Source: Guillardia theta CCMP2712
Lineage: Eukaryota; Cryptophyceae; Pyrenomonadales; Geminigeraceae
Assembly: GCF_000315625.1 (NCBI RefSeq)
Contig: NW_005434593.1
Coordinates: 63,407 to 92,799, forward strand
Direction of reading: 5' to 3'
DNA: 29,393 nt
Each line of letters starts with the position of its first letter. The first letter of the stretch is position 1. The notes below the pieces were generated by a model that saw nothing but the letters and a program-made list of their open reading frames with translations, was not told where the DNA came from and ran no database searches. Shown here in pieces: positions 1-11,228 of this stretch. The position numbers and the translations under genes were made by a program.

Positions 1-1060
1 GGAGGTTCTGCTTTGTTTTGCCTGAGGCACTTTTTACCTTCTGCCAGTAAATCCATAAGCAACAAGCCGCCGCAGGAGCATGCACTGCGGGAGGAATAAA
101 AGACGCTGAGTCTTGAGTCTTGAGACGGCGCTTAAGGCTCTTCTTCAGCTGCAAGAGATTAGGGTGTTGGTGCCAGGAGGGAATGTAAACTTTCGACTCG
201 CGAGGTTGAATCGCAAGCTGCAGATCGGCCAACATGTACTTCTTCATATTGTTGTAGGTGTTTGTGCAGCTTCTCGCTGACAATATAGGATTTACTGGCT
301 CGCTGTACACTGTGTGCATGCAGGTTTAGCTTGTTCCTGCTTTGTTTTGCTTGAGGCACTTTTTACCTTCTGCGAGTAAAATTCTAACTACTATCACACT
401 GTGTCGGACACTGGCAGCTTGGCATGCCATGCCAAGATAGCAGTCGAGCATCTGAGCATAGCGATGCGGGAAAGCCTTGAGGGGATAGGAGGTTTTACTC
501 GAATAAGTGCCTCAAGCAGAAGAAAGCTGCAACTAGCAAAACCGGCAGGCATAGAGACACAGCAAAAGTACTCTTCTGCCACAGCATCCACCCACCGTAA
601 CTGGCACTGGTATAGGATTTACTGGCAGAAGGTAAAAGTGCCTCAAGCAAAACAAAGCAGGAACAAGCTGAACCGGCAGGCACTGCTCCTTCTCGGTTGC
701 TGCTTTCTTCTGCTTGAGGCAATTTTTGCCTTATGCGAGAAAAACTCAGACTCGAGCTTCTCCATGTCGCAGACCTTTCCCCCTCTGTTTGAGTCTTGGC
801 CTACGCTGACAACGTCGTCATTGTTGCCAGGGCCACTCGAGGATGCCGTTGTCAGTTACCTCCGCAATGAAGAAGTACATGAGGCACTTTTTACCTTCTG
901 CGAGCAAACATTCACATGTTGGCTGATTTGAAGCTTGAGATTCAACCGCTAAAGAAGAACCTGAAGCGCCGTCTCAAGACTCAGCTTCTCCCCGGAGGCC
1001 TGCCCATGATCGGCACCGATGGTTTTCGCGGAGGCTGGTCCGAGCTCTGCGCTCAGTAGA
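1..1060. repeat. Dispersed short element and inverted gene fragments
   Basis: A 35-60 bp sequence whose core is GAGGCACTTTTTACCTTC followed by TGCGAGTAAA recurs about six times. Forward copies lie near 7-53, 324-383, 699-745 and 878-912. Reverse copies lie near 492-537 and 613-690. Longer copies also share an upstream arm resembling TGCCTGCCGGTTCAGCTTG. The stretch 105-250, read on the minus strand, and 857-990, read on the plus strand, are diverged inverted copies of each other. Both encode a similar peptide (LADL.L.IQP, then LKK.LKRRLKTQ). The plus copy forms a 47-codon ORF at 916-1059. I recognise no family. The locus looks like a decayed, rearranged multicopy gene or a short mobile element and its debris. 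Confidence 0.6.
916..1059 (+). CDS. Short ORF in duplicated locus, possibly an exon fragment
   Basis: A 47-codon ORF opens with MLADLKLEIQP, continues with a basic LKKNLKRRLKTQ segment and ends at TAG after a Trp- and Cys-containing tail. Its first half is also present, inverted and interrupted, at 105-240. Similarity at the peptide level between the two copies suggests former coding capacity. No function is recognised. It could be an exon of a larger decayed gene or a chance ORF in repeat DNA. Confidence 0.2.
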   Translation: MLADLKLEIQPLKKNLKRRLKTQLLPGGLPMIGTDGFRGGWSELCAQ

Positions 1061-2202
1061 CGCTTCCTCTCCGAAACTGTCTCTGTCATTCTTGCTGTTG
1101 TTGCATGGGCCTTGAATCTTCAGGAGGCTCCCGCCTCGCTGAATGTCTTCATCTACAGTACAGTACTTGACGATATAGCCTGCCGGCAGGCTTCCCCGCG
1201 GCTGACGGAGTCCTCATGATAGCCTCTGAGGAGAGTCACAGGCGGCCTCGGATACGGTCATGGACGTGTCACCTGCCAGGCTGAGATGCCATGAAAGTTC
1301 CCTGGCAAGTTCCGATGCTCCCGCCGGCCCTGCCTGCCAGTGACCGACTGACCGTCGGACCGGGCCCACCGGGCCGGGCCCGGGCTCAGCGCGGCACCGT
1401 GCCTGCAGTCGAAGTCAGGGATGATTGGAAAATTGTGGGCCCGCCTCATCCTTTTGGCCTGAGACGTAGGCGGCACCTATGATGTGGTAGGGGTTGTACA
1501 AGAGTCGGGGTAGGGGTACTTGTGTATTGAGGAAAGTTCTACAGTGGTCTTCACAAAAATCCCTTGGGGTGACAGCCGGTGATATCTATATGTGCAGATA
1601 TATGAAGAAACACTTATAGTAGTGAGGCCATGGCTGTAATGTTGGGTAGAAGCTGTTGAAATGGAATATGGGGGGGTAGGGGTATATATATGTAAGGTAG
1701 GGTAGTATTAAGTGTGGGTGGGGATGATAGCAGGGGTAGAAGGTTGTTCCCCCCCAAATGAAATGGAGGAGCGAGGGGGAGAGCAAGGAGGGGGAGGAGG
1801 AAGAGGCAGAGCAAGCGAAAGCAGCACCAGCACCAGCAGCATGTCCAGTATGACAAGTAGACACTGACAAGAAACAGCTTGAGGAGCAAGAAGAGGGACA
1901 GGAGTACATGAAAGCATGGTATAGAATGCAACATATGGTCCATCAAAATCAAAACAATATGAAAGATATCCTGACATTATCATTGATTCCGTTGCTTCTA
2001 CTTCTTCTCCTTCTTCGATCATCCTCCCTTTGCCGTCTGCTTTTGCTTCTCTGGTAGCTCTTATTTTCCCTTTCAATGTTCTGAATCGCGGAGATATGAT
2101 GGAAGTAGAAAGGGAAAGATTATAATGATAGATACGATGATCATGATCACCGAAAATATGAAGACCAAGGTCATGGAGATGTTTAGACGGTAGGAGCTGG
2201 AG
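1060..2202. other. Spacer or unresolved 5' region of the next gene
   Basis: The first part holds a GC-rich island at about 1336-1412 (runs of CCGGGCC) followed at 1485-1520 and 1676-1695 by GGGGTAGGGGTA-like tracts. From about 1760 to 2190 the sequence is purine-rich on the plus strand. It contains short open stretches rich in Glu and Gln, for example around 1870-1960, and in-frame stops. These may be 5' exons or UTR of the membrane-protein gene that follows, but I could not join them with confidence. Confidence 0.4.
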
Positions 2203-4420
2203 ATGGAAATAGAAAGACACATGGAGTATGAGGAACAGCAGGAGCAAGGGGGACGCGCTGTACCTGATGTTTTCAGACAGACATGGGAGTTTGTGTGGAC
2301 AGCTGCAGCGATGGACCTCGCGCGATTTGCAGGATCCTTCAGGTGCTGGCTGCTGGTTTTCCTTGTTGTGCCCCCTCTCAAGGCGATGACGTGGCAGGCG
2401 ATCATCAGCGGCATCTTCCTCTTCATCGGGATTGTCTGCCAGGTGAGGCAGCGAGGGCTCGAGGGCTCTTAGCAAGAGAGGGGTCTTGTCTTGCTGTGAG
2501 CTTGTTGCTCTCAGTTCTGGTCTGGTTTAAATCTCAACGACGTTCCTCTCTCTTCTCTCTGCGAGACCTACAGGTCCGCCTCGTCATCCTCGCCTTGAGC
2601 TTCTCTGCCTCACCTTGATGCAGTGGGGATGGTTCGCCAATGACTCAGAGCGACTTCTCTTCTCTCCTCCAATGGTTCTAAGAGCTTTTGCCTCCTCCTC
2701 CTCCTCCTCCCTCCTCCCTCCTCCCTCCTCCCTCCTCCCTCCTTCCGCCCTCCTCCCTCCTCCCTCTTCCTCCTCCCTCCTCCTCACTTCTTCTGTCTCT
2801 TTACTTCTCCTCACGCCTGCTCCCTTGGATCTCTGCCCTCACCTTCACCAGCTGTTTCTCTTCCTCCTCCTTGACCAGAGAGCTTGCTCAAACTCATCTC
2901 CCTCCCTTCCCAACCCCTCAAGCTTTACCATTCACTCCCCTCCTTCCCTCAGGTACAACACGTTCGTCGGTTGTAAGCAACAGACTTGCGCGTCCTATGA
3001 GGGAGCAGCATGTGAGTTCTACCTCCCCCCCCAGCTTCTCCTCGACCTGCCTCTCCTCACTCTCCGCCTCCTTCGGCTGCTCAACTTGCTCCAGCCTTCT
3101 TTCTCAATGGCAACTCCTACGCCAGCAAAGGCTCTCGCATCGACATGCTGCGGTCCGTGACCCTCGCGCTTGGCGCTGACTGACCCCTGGATGTGCTGCA
3201 GCTATGCGGACGCGAGGTTCTACTGCAAGTACGCCCCTCATCAGGTGTGAACCGCTCCCCTCCTTGGATCCTCGTTAGGCTGCTGATCCTCCTCGCTTCT
3301 CTCCTCCTTGGATCGTTCCTCTTGTGCAGGTCTCCTCGCAACCCCAGAGCGTGACCTGCATCACCAAGCTCATGAGCAATCCTTATTCGGACCCGTGAGA
3401 CCTCCGTCTCCGCCTCCTGCTCCTCCTTTTCCTTCTCTTCCTCCTCCTCTCTTCCTCTCCTTCTCTCCTCCTCCTTCTCTCCTCATTTTTTGCTTTTCCT
3501 CTTCTTCTCTCCTCACACTTTCCAGGTATCCCTGCCGTCTGTGGCCCGGACAGCCTGTGGCCACTACAGACAAGTGCGAGCAAGCGGCGTGTGCGGCAGC
3601 TCTGACTTAGGTTGCAGCGCCAACTGGTACGTGCTGCCGACGGATGGGACGCGAGGGGCGATGTACCACATCAACTGCTATGACAAGTAAGTGGGGGAGA
3701 AGTGGAGAGGGCAGCTACAGGCGCCTACCTCTGACTTGAGTGCAGGCTTGCTGTCTACTCGGCGTTTCTCAAGTCCTTGTATCAAGGTGGTGGTGGGGAG
3801 CATGGGGAGGTGACCGTGACAAGCTGGCAGGCACCTGGAGCGACTCTCAGATCCAGGTGGCGCAGAGCGAGTTCCTGCAGGGCTGCGTGCTGGACAAAGG
3901 GTCGGACGGGTATATCCTCATCATCGGACCCATCTTCGCCATCCTCGGGGGCGTCATCACGACTCTGACCATGTTCAAGAAGTTCAATGGCCCGCCATGG
4001 CCTGAGATGGGGATGAATCTGCTTCTCATCTCCATCATCCTCCTCCTCGTCAGCTTCTGGTCCATCAGCTTGTCCACCACCGCCGACATCTCCGGCAACT
4101 ACACCTACTGCGGCTCCTCGCAGGCCCCGTTGGTCAACCAGGGCCGCTGGTTTGACAACTCTCCCTGCATCGACCAGGACTCACAGGGCAGCCGGAGCTG
4201 GAACCCCTTCATTTCTCAGCTTCTCCTGCTGGACTCGGTGTATGTGGCTGGCGGCGTCCTGACCTTTCTGTCGACTATCATGTACCTGGGCCTCTCGTCG
4301 GGCTTCACTGAGAGCATGATGAGCGAGAAGTTCGGCAAGTACCTCGTCACCCTGCAGGACATCCCGATGAAGATCCGCCTCCCTTTCCCTCCTAAGAACG
4401 CCAACCCAGCTAAGCAGTAG
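2203..4420 (+). CDS. Multi-pass membrane protein with extracytoplasmic Cys-containing domain
   Basis: No family is recognised. The proposed exons are 2203-2442, a tentative micro-exon 2600-2622, 2953-3011, 3095-3152, 3202-3244, 3330-3394, 3526-3573, 3618-3686, 3746-3786 and 3831-4420. From 2953 onward all junctions are GT-AG with matching phase, and three introns are only 44, 49 and 44 nt. The product is about 410 aa. Exon 1 holds an acidic start and a long hydrophobic segment ending IFLFIGIVCQ. A middle region with scattered cysteines follows (VGCKQQTC, FYCKYAPHQ, YPCRLWPGQP). The last exon has three more hydrophobic helices (beginning YILIIGPIFAILGG, MNLLLISIILLLVSF and DSVYVAGGVLTFL), with a Cys-containing loop between the last two. 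The real 5' end may lie upstream, and the join between exon 1 and 2953 is uncertain. The gene converges on the next one. Confidence 0.65.
2690..2800. repeat. CCTCCCT low-complexity intronic tract
   Basis: Pyrimidine-only CTCCTCCCT units fill the middle of the proposed 330-nt intron 2623-2952 of the membrane-protein gene. Similar pyrimidine tracts lie in the introns at about 3415-3500 and 29060-29270. ORFs through them on either strand are artefacts. Confidence 0.85.
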
Positions 4421-4460
4421 CTTGGCAGCGACTGAATATGAATGATCAAGTCATGCTTTA

Positions 4461-6052
4461 TTACTCCCCTTCTCTTTCCCCATCCCCTCCCGCTTCCCCC
4501 TCCTCTCCCTCTTCCCTTTCTCTATCCCCTCCTGCCTCTGCTGCCGTTGTAGAATTACTAAGGTACTTCACGCACCATTCCTTCCAGCCTCCTCCCAGCG
4601 TCTCTTCTAGAACTTCTTCGCTCGCCGACAAGCTGCTCACAACTCCGCTGCAGAAATTTTTCCAGCTCATCCCGTCCCCTTGCTGGGCCCCAGCTACACC
4701 CTGCGCTCCCTGCGCTGCCTTCCACGCGTCACTTCCGTGGACGTTTTCGCAGAAAGAAGCTCCATGCTCGGTCACGCACTCGTCTTGGTACCACGAGCCG
4801 CAGTGGGGAAGGTGACGGGAGACTTGATGTAGGCGCGGACATCTGCTGTAGGAGCCAAGACCCCTCACCGCCTCCTCCACATCGTCCTCGCATGCGTTGC
4901 ACATGCACTGGAGAAACTCGTGCATCTGACTGCAGTGCTTCCAGAGAGGAAACGATCGCTTCCTCACTCTGTCTTTGCACTCTCGTTCCTTCTCGAACGC
5001 CCTCGAGCTCTTGCACGTTTGTGCCGGGTTGATCCACGCCTAGCATGTAGTCAGTGAGAAGAGAAGATGATGCAAGGAAAGGGCATGAAACAGCAAAGGG
5101 GGAAGAGCTTGAAAGAGGCGAAGAAAGGAGAGGGAGGAGGAGGAGGAGAAGGGGAGGAGAAAGCGAATGTGACGAATGTGACAAGAACATGGCTCACAGT
5201 CTCGTCGTTGAGCAGGGTAAGAGCAACTCCGTAGCGAGATTCTCCAACGTGAGAAAGCACAGCTGGGCACCAGGCAGCATCAAGCGGGGCATGGCAGAGC
5301 AGGCGATAGCTATGAACCCCTTAGTCATCGTCACTTGCACAAGGAAAACCTACGAGGAGAAGCAGTTGCCTCCTGGCTGAATGTCCTGAAAGAAGGGGGA
5401 AGAGGAGGAGAATTAGGATCAGCAGACATCCAAATCATCAAGTGCACACCTCGTTCATGTCCTGGCAACCTGCTACTCTTCTCATCTCCAGCACGGTTTG
5501 TCTTTCTCGCTCGTCCTTGACCCAGAAGCTGCGTCGTACGTCATCTCGCATGTCGCTCAAGCGCATACACAAACTTCTCGTTCCACGTCCACAACTTCTG
5601 CGGGTCGCAGGCCATGCATGCGCACTAGAAGAATATCAGAAAGAGTAAGGGCAAGAGGTCACGGCAGGCCTGGAAGGGGGCGACATAGTCATGGCAAAAC
5701 CTCGAGGAGGTTAGGAGATGTCTGCTGTTGTCATTGGCTTTCATCTGGCAGGGAAGAGGATCAGACGCCAGAGGACGAACGTCTGCGGATCTTCTCTCAC
5801 CTCCATCTCTTCCTTGCATCTCCTCATTCGCTCCATGTCGCAGGCGCTGGGTGGTACCGACCCGACGTGACCTGTGGACATCCTGATGTGCCTCCACCTT
5901 CCGCCCTCGGAGGAAGCAAGAAGACTGACTGAACTGCTGCCAGGCTGCAGCCCCTCGTCTCCTTCCTCCTGCCTCCTCACGCTTGTCATCATCAACACGC
6001 TCAGCATCAGGGACGTCGCCGCCACCGCCACCATCGCCACCCGCATCTGCAT
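4461..6052 (-). CDS. Cysteine-rich secreted or signal-anchored protein, unknown family
   Basis: Six exons on the minus strand (6052-5801, 5624-5575, 5528-5450, 5385-5354, 5309-5198, 5039-4461) join in phase through GT-AG introns of 176, 46, 64, 44 and 158 nt, giving 367 aa. The start at 6052 is chosen because MQMRVAMVAVAATSLMLSVL forms a signal or anchor helix. The rest is rich in cysteines in short-spaced groups (ACDMERMRRC, CACMAC, CSQMHEFLQCMCNAC, then SRCP, PHC, DEC, SFC), interspersed with Lys/Glu and Trp. This suggests a disulphide-stabilised domain in the secretory pathway. The tail is Gly/Glu-rich low-complexity sequence. Its TAA lies 40 bp from the stop of the opposite-strand membrane-protein gene, so the 3' UTRs probably overlap. 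No function can be assigned. Confidence 0.6.
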
Positions 6053-7208
6053 TGCCGGGACCTCCCAGATCCCACCCCTACCCCCAGGAAGGATATACTC
6101 GGTTTCAATCACCCCCGGGCTAACATAACTAAAAGTACCCCACCATGACCATTGTTCGAGCCACCCCCCACCCCCTTTTACCGTCTGAGTGTGTCTCTTC
6201 GCTGGCTTCACCTCCCTGTGAGATTTTTATTCAAAGTTAAGTAACTTTTGCCCGGCACCGTTGAGCCGGCACTGCCGGCGGCCGGGCCGCTACTGGCTAG
6301 CCGGCCGGCCGGGCCCGGCCCGCGGCGGCCCGGCGGTGAGCCTCCCGGAGTCCTCGGAGTCGGACTCGGGATGCTGACGGCCGCCGTCACTGCCCAGCCC
6401 CCCGGCCCGGCCCGGGCCGGGTTGACACTTACTAGTTACAGTGAGACTGAGACGGTCCCCGGCCGGCACGGTACCGTAGTACCGTGACGTCCACGGTCAC
6501 TGTGACTCGGAAGTCCGGGCCGGTGTACTACGTACTAAAGCCTGCAGTGTGCAGTGTGCCGCGTGAGTGCCGTCACCCCGGTCGGCCCGACTGCCACTGC
6601 CAGTACGGTGTACGGTCCGGGCCGATTCAGGGCCATTTTCAGTTAACTAAGTTATAACCTATTGTAAACGACATAGAGTACTAATTGTTACCATGTATTT
6701 GTACCAGAATGGCGCAGCGTTCGCGGTTGTCCTGGTACCTCAATATTTACTCATCTTTTAAAAATAGTTTTAAGTTTGTGCACCAGGGACGCTTTCTGTA
6801 GTTGAGGAGGGTTTGTCTTTTCCGGCGGGGGTCTTCTCGCAACTTCTGTTCTTGAAAATCACCCACCTTGCATCCCGCTCATACATCGTTCTCAATAGTG
6901 CAGGAAGTATCAAATAATCACTCAATAAACTTCTTTGCTTACTTGTAGGATTTTGTACTGTAATATTGGCAAGACTACGAGACAATATTTATTATAAAAG
7001 CTCTACCCAGGAGTAAAGGAAAATATTTATATAGTAGAATTTTTATAAATATTTATACATCATTCACTACCAGTAGCGGTCCCTTCAAATCTATTTGGGA
7101 AGAAGAACCTTTTAAAATATTTTTTGAATACAATTTGTTTTATCGACTGTATTAGCTGAGGTACTAAAATTAGTATCGGTTTCTTGAAAGGAGCTGCAGT
7201 ACATCAAG
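6053..7208. other. Spacer: GC island and AT-rich block
   Basis: This separates two divergently transcribed genes and should hold both promoters. At 6070-6190 are C-rich tracts with CCCCTACCCCC and GTACCCCACC. At 6243-6430, and more weakly to 6630, a GC island is dominated by CCGG, GGCC and CCCGG words. It contains the odd-centred palindrome CGGAGTCGGACTCGG near 6354-6369 and another GACTCGG at 6504-6510. From about 6640 to 7160 composition flips to AT-rich, with repeated AATATTTAT-like words at 7015-7060. No ORF here looks genuine. Confidence 0.6.
6354..6369. promoter_or_regulatory. Odd-centred palindrome CCGAGTC-N-GACTCGG type
   Basis: TCGGAGTCGGACTCGG here closely matches CCGAGTCGGACTCGG at 17652-17666 and CCGAGTCAGACTC at 12434-12446. 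The arms are inverted copies of the heptamer GACTCGG around one centre base. The symmetry suggests a dimeric protein site, but function is inferred only from recurrence in spacers. Confidence 0.35.
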
Positions 7209-9257
7209 TTGCAGGCAACTGGTACCACCCCCTTCCCCCGTTCCGAAAATTACTCCAAGGGTACACGCGGCATGCAAGGGGAACGAATGGAAGCGGCGAG
7301 GAGGAAAGGGCGAGCGCTGCGAGCCAAGCATGAGACAAGACAACGAGCTGGAGGAGGAGGAGGAGGAGGAGGAGAGGTGGAAGATGTGGAAGGAGGTGAC
7401 AGCGATCACTGTGTGATCATCCGCGAGCTCTGCGTTAGTGATGGCAGTGACATGCCATGCACAAAGCCAGTCATCGACCGGCATCGTCAGGGTCGAAAGG
7501 TCTCCGTCGCATCTGCCTGTGAGGAGTCTTCGGAGTGCTACAGCAGAGGCTCAATCTGTGAAGACACCAGGAGACGCAACTCGTCACGAGGAGCAGGCAT
7601 CATGAGAGTTCTGTTGAATTTCATGTCTTCATCCATAGCCAGCTTCCTCTCGCTGCTACCATGCTTAGGCCTGCGACCGAATAGACTAAACCTCATCGCA
7701 TGCGCGGGAATGTGCTTTTTCGTTCTAGACTTTACTCCCCAGTGCTTTGCTCTCAAAGCTGTGGGAGGAGACCTCACGGCCAGGCAAAACGTGCGAGAAG
7801 TGATGAGAAAGTCGATCAGTCGCATGGAGGTGCAGCTAACAAGCAAGAAAGACGTCATGTCGACAGAAGAACAAGTGTTGTTCACCCAAGTCTTGAAGGC
7901 GTAAGTACTGCAAGTGCCATCTTTGCATGTCATTGCCTCGCCTTGTTGAGGAGGGGGTCGATCACATGGGTGATGGTCTTGTGCAGGGGGAAGGAGAAGT
8001 TTGCCGATTTCGTTGTCAACGAAGTCTTCCCTTTCAGCGACTCTCAATGCTCCTGGAGCTTTGACAGCATGAGATGCGAACCTTGTGGTCAATGCCGCAT
8101 GATACCCACGGTTACCTGCTGCTCCTCAAGCCCCTCCCAGTCGCTGACACGAGTTCCTAGGACAAATTTCCTTACGCAGCTTCATGCTCTCTGCTCCCGG
8201 AGAAAGACTGGAGCAACTCCAGCAGCGTGTCGAGGTGCTCAGATCGCTTGCCTGAGGTCTGCAGAGAGGGATGTTGTTGCGCGATAGGCTGACGTGCTGC
8301 TCCTAGAGGGTGCGAGGCTCCAGCAACCCCTTCAAGTCGATCTTGGCCTGGAGCTCAAGACTTGTCCAAGCTCTGCGAAATTTTGTACAGAGAGACGAGA
8401 TGCTGGCACGGGAGAGGAGCGACGAGAAGATGGCGGAGCTGATGGTGAAGAAGCGAGGGTTGCTGGGTCAGAGGATCTATCGCGCCGTCGTCAAGTTTGT
8501 GGAGCTGCAACTTCCGAGGCTGAAACGGCCGACGGGGAGAGCGACTTGTCATCCTGTCGAGAGTCCCTTGAGCTCTCACAACAAGAGCAGCCACCTCGTC
8601 TGCGTGAAAGTTGGGCAGGACCAGCCAGATCACAAGTGCTACCGTAAGTCGACGAGCTGCGACGCCACGAGCTCTTGCCGCCTTCATGTGCCCAATGTTG
8701 CGGTGGAGCGGATCCTCCTCTCTGTCTTCTACCTGAACAAGCTCATCACTCTGCTGGGCAGCTCGTGGGCAGCCTCGAGTGTCCGTGTCTTGGCAGCATC
8801 CCGCAAGCTTGTGGTTGGCGGGCTGCTGCGGGTGAAGTCGATAGGAGAGGAGATGAGGAGCTGGCACTGGACCTCAGGCTTGACAGAGAAGCTGAAAGAT
8901 CGCTTCCTGTCGATCAAGGAAAGACTTCACGGGATTGTGCGCGTGGTGCGGGATGGATGGACGGAGAGGAGGAGGAGTAGGTCTGTCTTGCCTGTGCTGC
9001 TTCATCGCTTCAGAGGGCTGATTGACAGGGTCATGGATGCAACGAAAGCAGCAACCTCATCCTCATCGCGGAAGTTGAAAGAGCTCGTCTCTGCCGTCTC
9101 GTCGACGATCAGGGTCCTTCACGAGCAGGCTGTGAGGAAGGACCTCAAGTTTCTAGCGTGTGTGGTCGGCGTGGAGGAGATGTCGAGCAGGCTCGTGGCT
9201 GACATCTCGACGAAACGAGCTGCCAATTTGATTGTCAAGGAGATTCTCAGCAACTAG
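7209..9257 (+). CDS. Signal-anchored helical protein with Cys-rich segment, unknown family
   Basis: Four exons (7209-7900, 7987-8110, 8161-8256, 8307-9257) join in phase through introns of 86, 50 and 50 nt, about 620 aa. The start is uncertain. An upstream in-frame ATG gives a low-complexity N-terminus with a Gly run, whereas the ATG near 7603 (MRVLLNF) would place hydrophobic segments (SSSIASFLSLLPCLGL and LIACAGMCFFVLDF) at the N-terminus as a signal or anchor. A Cys cluster spans exon 2 (QCSWSFDSMRCEPCGQC). The long last exon is basic and helical, rich in Arg, Leu and Val, with repeated amphipathic helices. A GTAAGT at 8643 inside the last exon might be a donor, but the frame stays open through it. 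I recognise no domain. It is followed by an island-bearing spacer. Confidence 0.55.
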
Positions 9258-10099
<842 letters not shown>

Positions 10100-10841
10100 A
10101 GCAGGAAGCGAGAGGTCTCCTCGGATTATCTCAGCATGGGCAGGTTGCCTGGCGGGATCGTCGATGATGTGCGAGAGAAGATCATCCAAGAGATCGAGCG
10201 CAAGAGGATGACAGAGTCGCATCTCGGCAAGCTCGACTGTTGTGTCGCCGTCGCTGAAGCTTGAGCAGGAGCATACCTCAAGCATGAAGATTCCATGGAT
10301 GGAGGGATAAGGTTGGCAACAGGCTGCCAGGAATGACGGGAGGTGACGGGCAAGCAGGCTCGAAGACAACAAAGACAACTTGTATAGAGATTCGTCTCGT
10401 CGCTCCTTCTTCAGGAACAGCATGTCCAGGCGAGGGCATGTCAAGGTTGAGGTTGACCCATCCATCCTCTGACGTCAGTCCTGGGACAGGTCTCTCCGAT
10501 ACCCCATCCGCACATCGCGCAAGACAGCTCCCAAGAACATCGTCACCTCACTACCAAAGAAGGGGTACTGCAGCCCTCTACCTCCTCCCTCCTGACGCTT
10601 CCCAAGGCACTTCGCCTCCACCCCGTCGCTGACCATCGGATCCAAGTGACGAGCGAATTTCCCTGCCTCTCGCCTTCTCTCACGCGAACGCAGGGCCCGG
10701 GGTGTGTGCGGGGAGTACATCTACACGATAGAGGGCCCTGCTGACCCTCCTCCTCTTCCTGTCTCTTTTTATCCTCCTTTCAAGGCCTCCAACCCAACCA
10801 AGAAGATGTCCTTCTTCTTGGATCCTCCCCACAGCATCTGA
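10100..10841 (+). CDS. ASH/CFAP47-like beta-sandwich protein, partial model
   Basis: Plus-strand exons with natural codon texture begin after an acceptor at 10099 (SRKREVSSDYLSMGRLPGG, then a charged helix). They continue at 10355-10445 (RLEDNKDNLYRDSSRR), 10479-10564 (LRYPIRTSRKTAPKNIVTSL), 10607-10645 and 10694-10841. The last three introns are 33, 42 and 48 nt. The segment TPSLTIGSKARGVCGEYIYT, then IEGPADPPPLP and KASNPTKKMSFFL, resembles the end of one ASH (MSP-like) module and the start of the next, as in axonemal proteins such as CFAP47. This is a weak family resemblance, not a match. The frame ends at TGA 10839-10841, but more module-like coding sequence (FQVAVEAEGGG, about 10885) lies just downstream. 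The gene may therefore continue or be broken. An open minus-strand frame at 9962-10465 is probably its shadow. Confidence 0.4.
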
Positions 10842-11228
10842 CAGGTAGCGCAGACATGGCTCGGGGACAAATGAAGGATTGTTCCAGGTTGCTGTGGAAG
10901 CGGAGGGAGGAGGAGGAATGATACAAGTGTGTAGGCGCCGACGTATGAGATACAGGGAGTGAAACCGAGGAGCAAAACTTTCGAGGCAACTGGTGCTTAG
11001 GGAGCACATGTCAGCCGGTTGTTGAGCATTTCTCACAGGCAACAGGATGATCGCTCAATCCCTCTATCCCCTCCAAGTGTTTCCAACAGCCGTCACCTTC
11101 ACTTAGAACCAAGCACGAAAAAGAGGAGATGCTGGTGTCTGATGTAAATACATGCCTATCCTTGAATTCCAACAAGGACGCGAGAGATCAGTCAAAACTT
11201 TCCTCTCCTCGCATGTAAGCTCAGCACT
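10842..11228. other. Unresolved downstream segment of the ASH-like gene
   Basis: This lies between two convergent genes. It contains a short plus-strand stretch reading FQVAVEAEGGGGMIQ at about 10885-10930, and another reading GVKPRSKTFEATGA at about 10960-11000. Both resemble beta-sandwich sequence but cannot be joined to the upstream exon without crossing a stop. Beyond 11000 nothing convincing is seen; it probably holds the two 3' UTRs. Confidence 0.3.

Noticed and set aside
1708-2475. 255-codon minus-strand ORF
   Set aside because: It overlaps the well-bounded hydrophobic exon of the plus-strand membrane-protein gene and is low complexity.
10836-10841. TGA read as tryptophan or selenocysteine
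   Set aside because: TGA serves as a normal stop in the p23-like, PsbP-family, coiled-coil and SAP gene models, and no selenocysteine context was evident.
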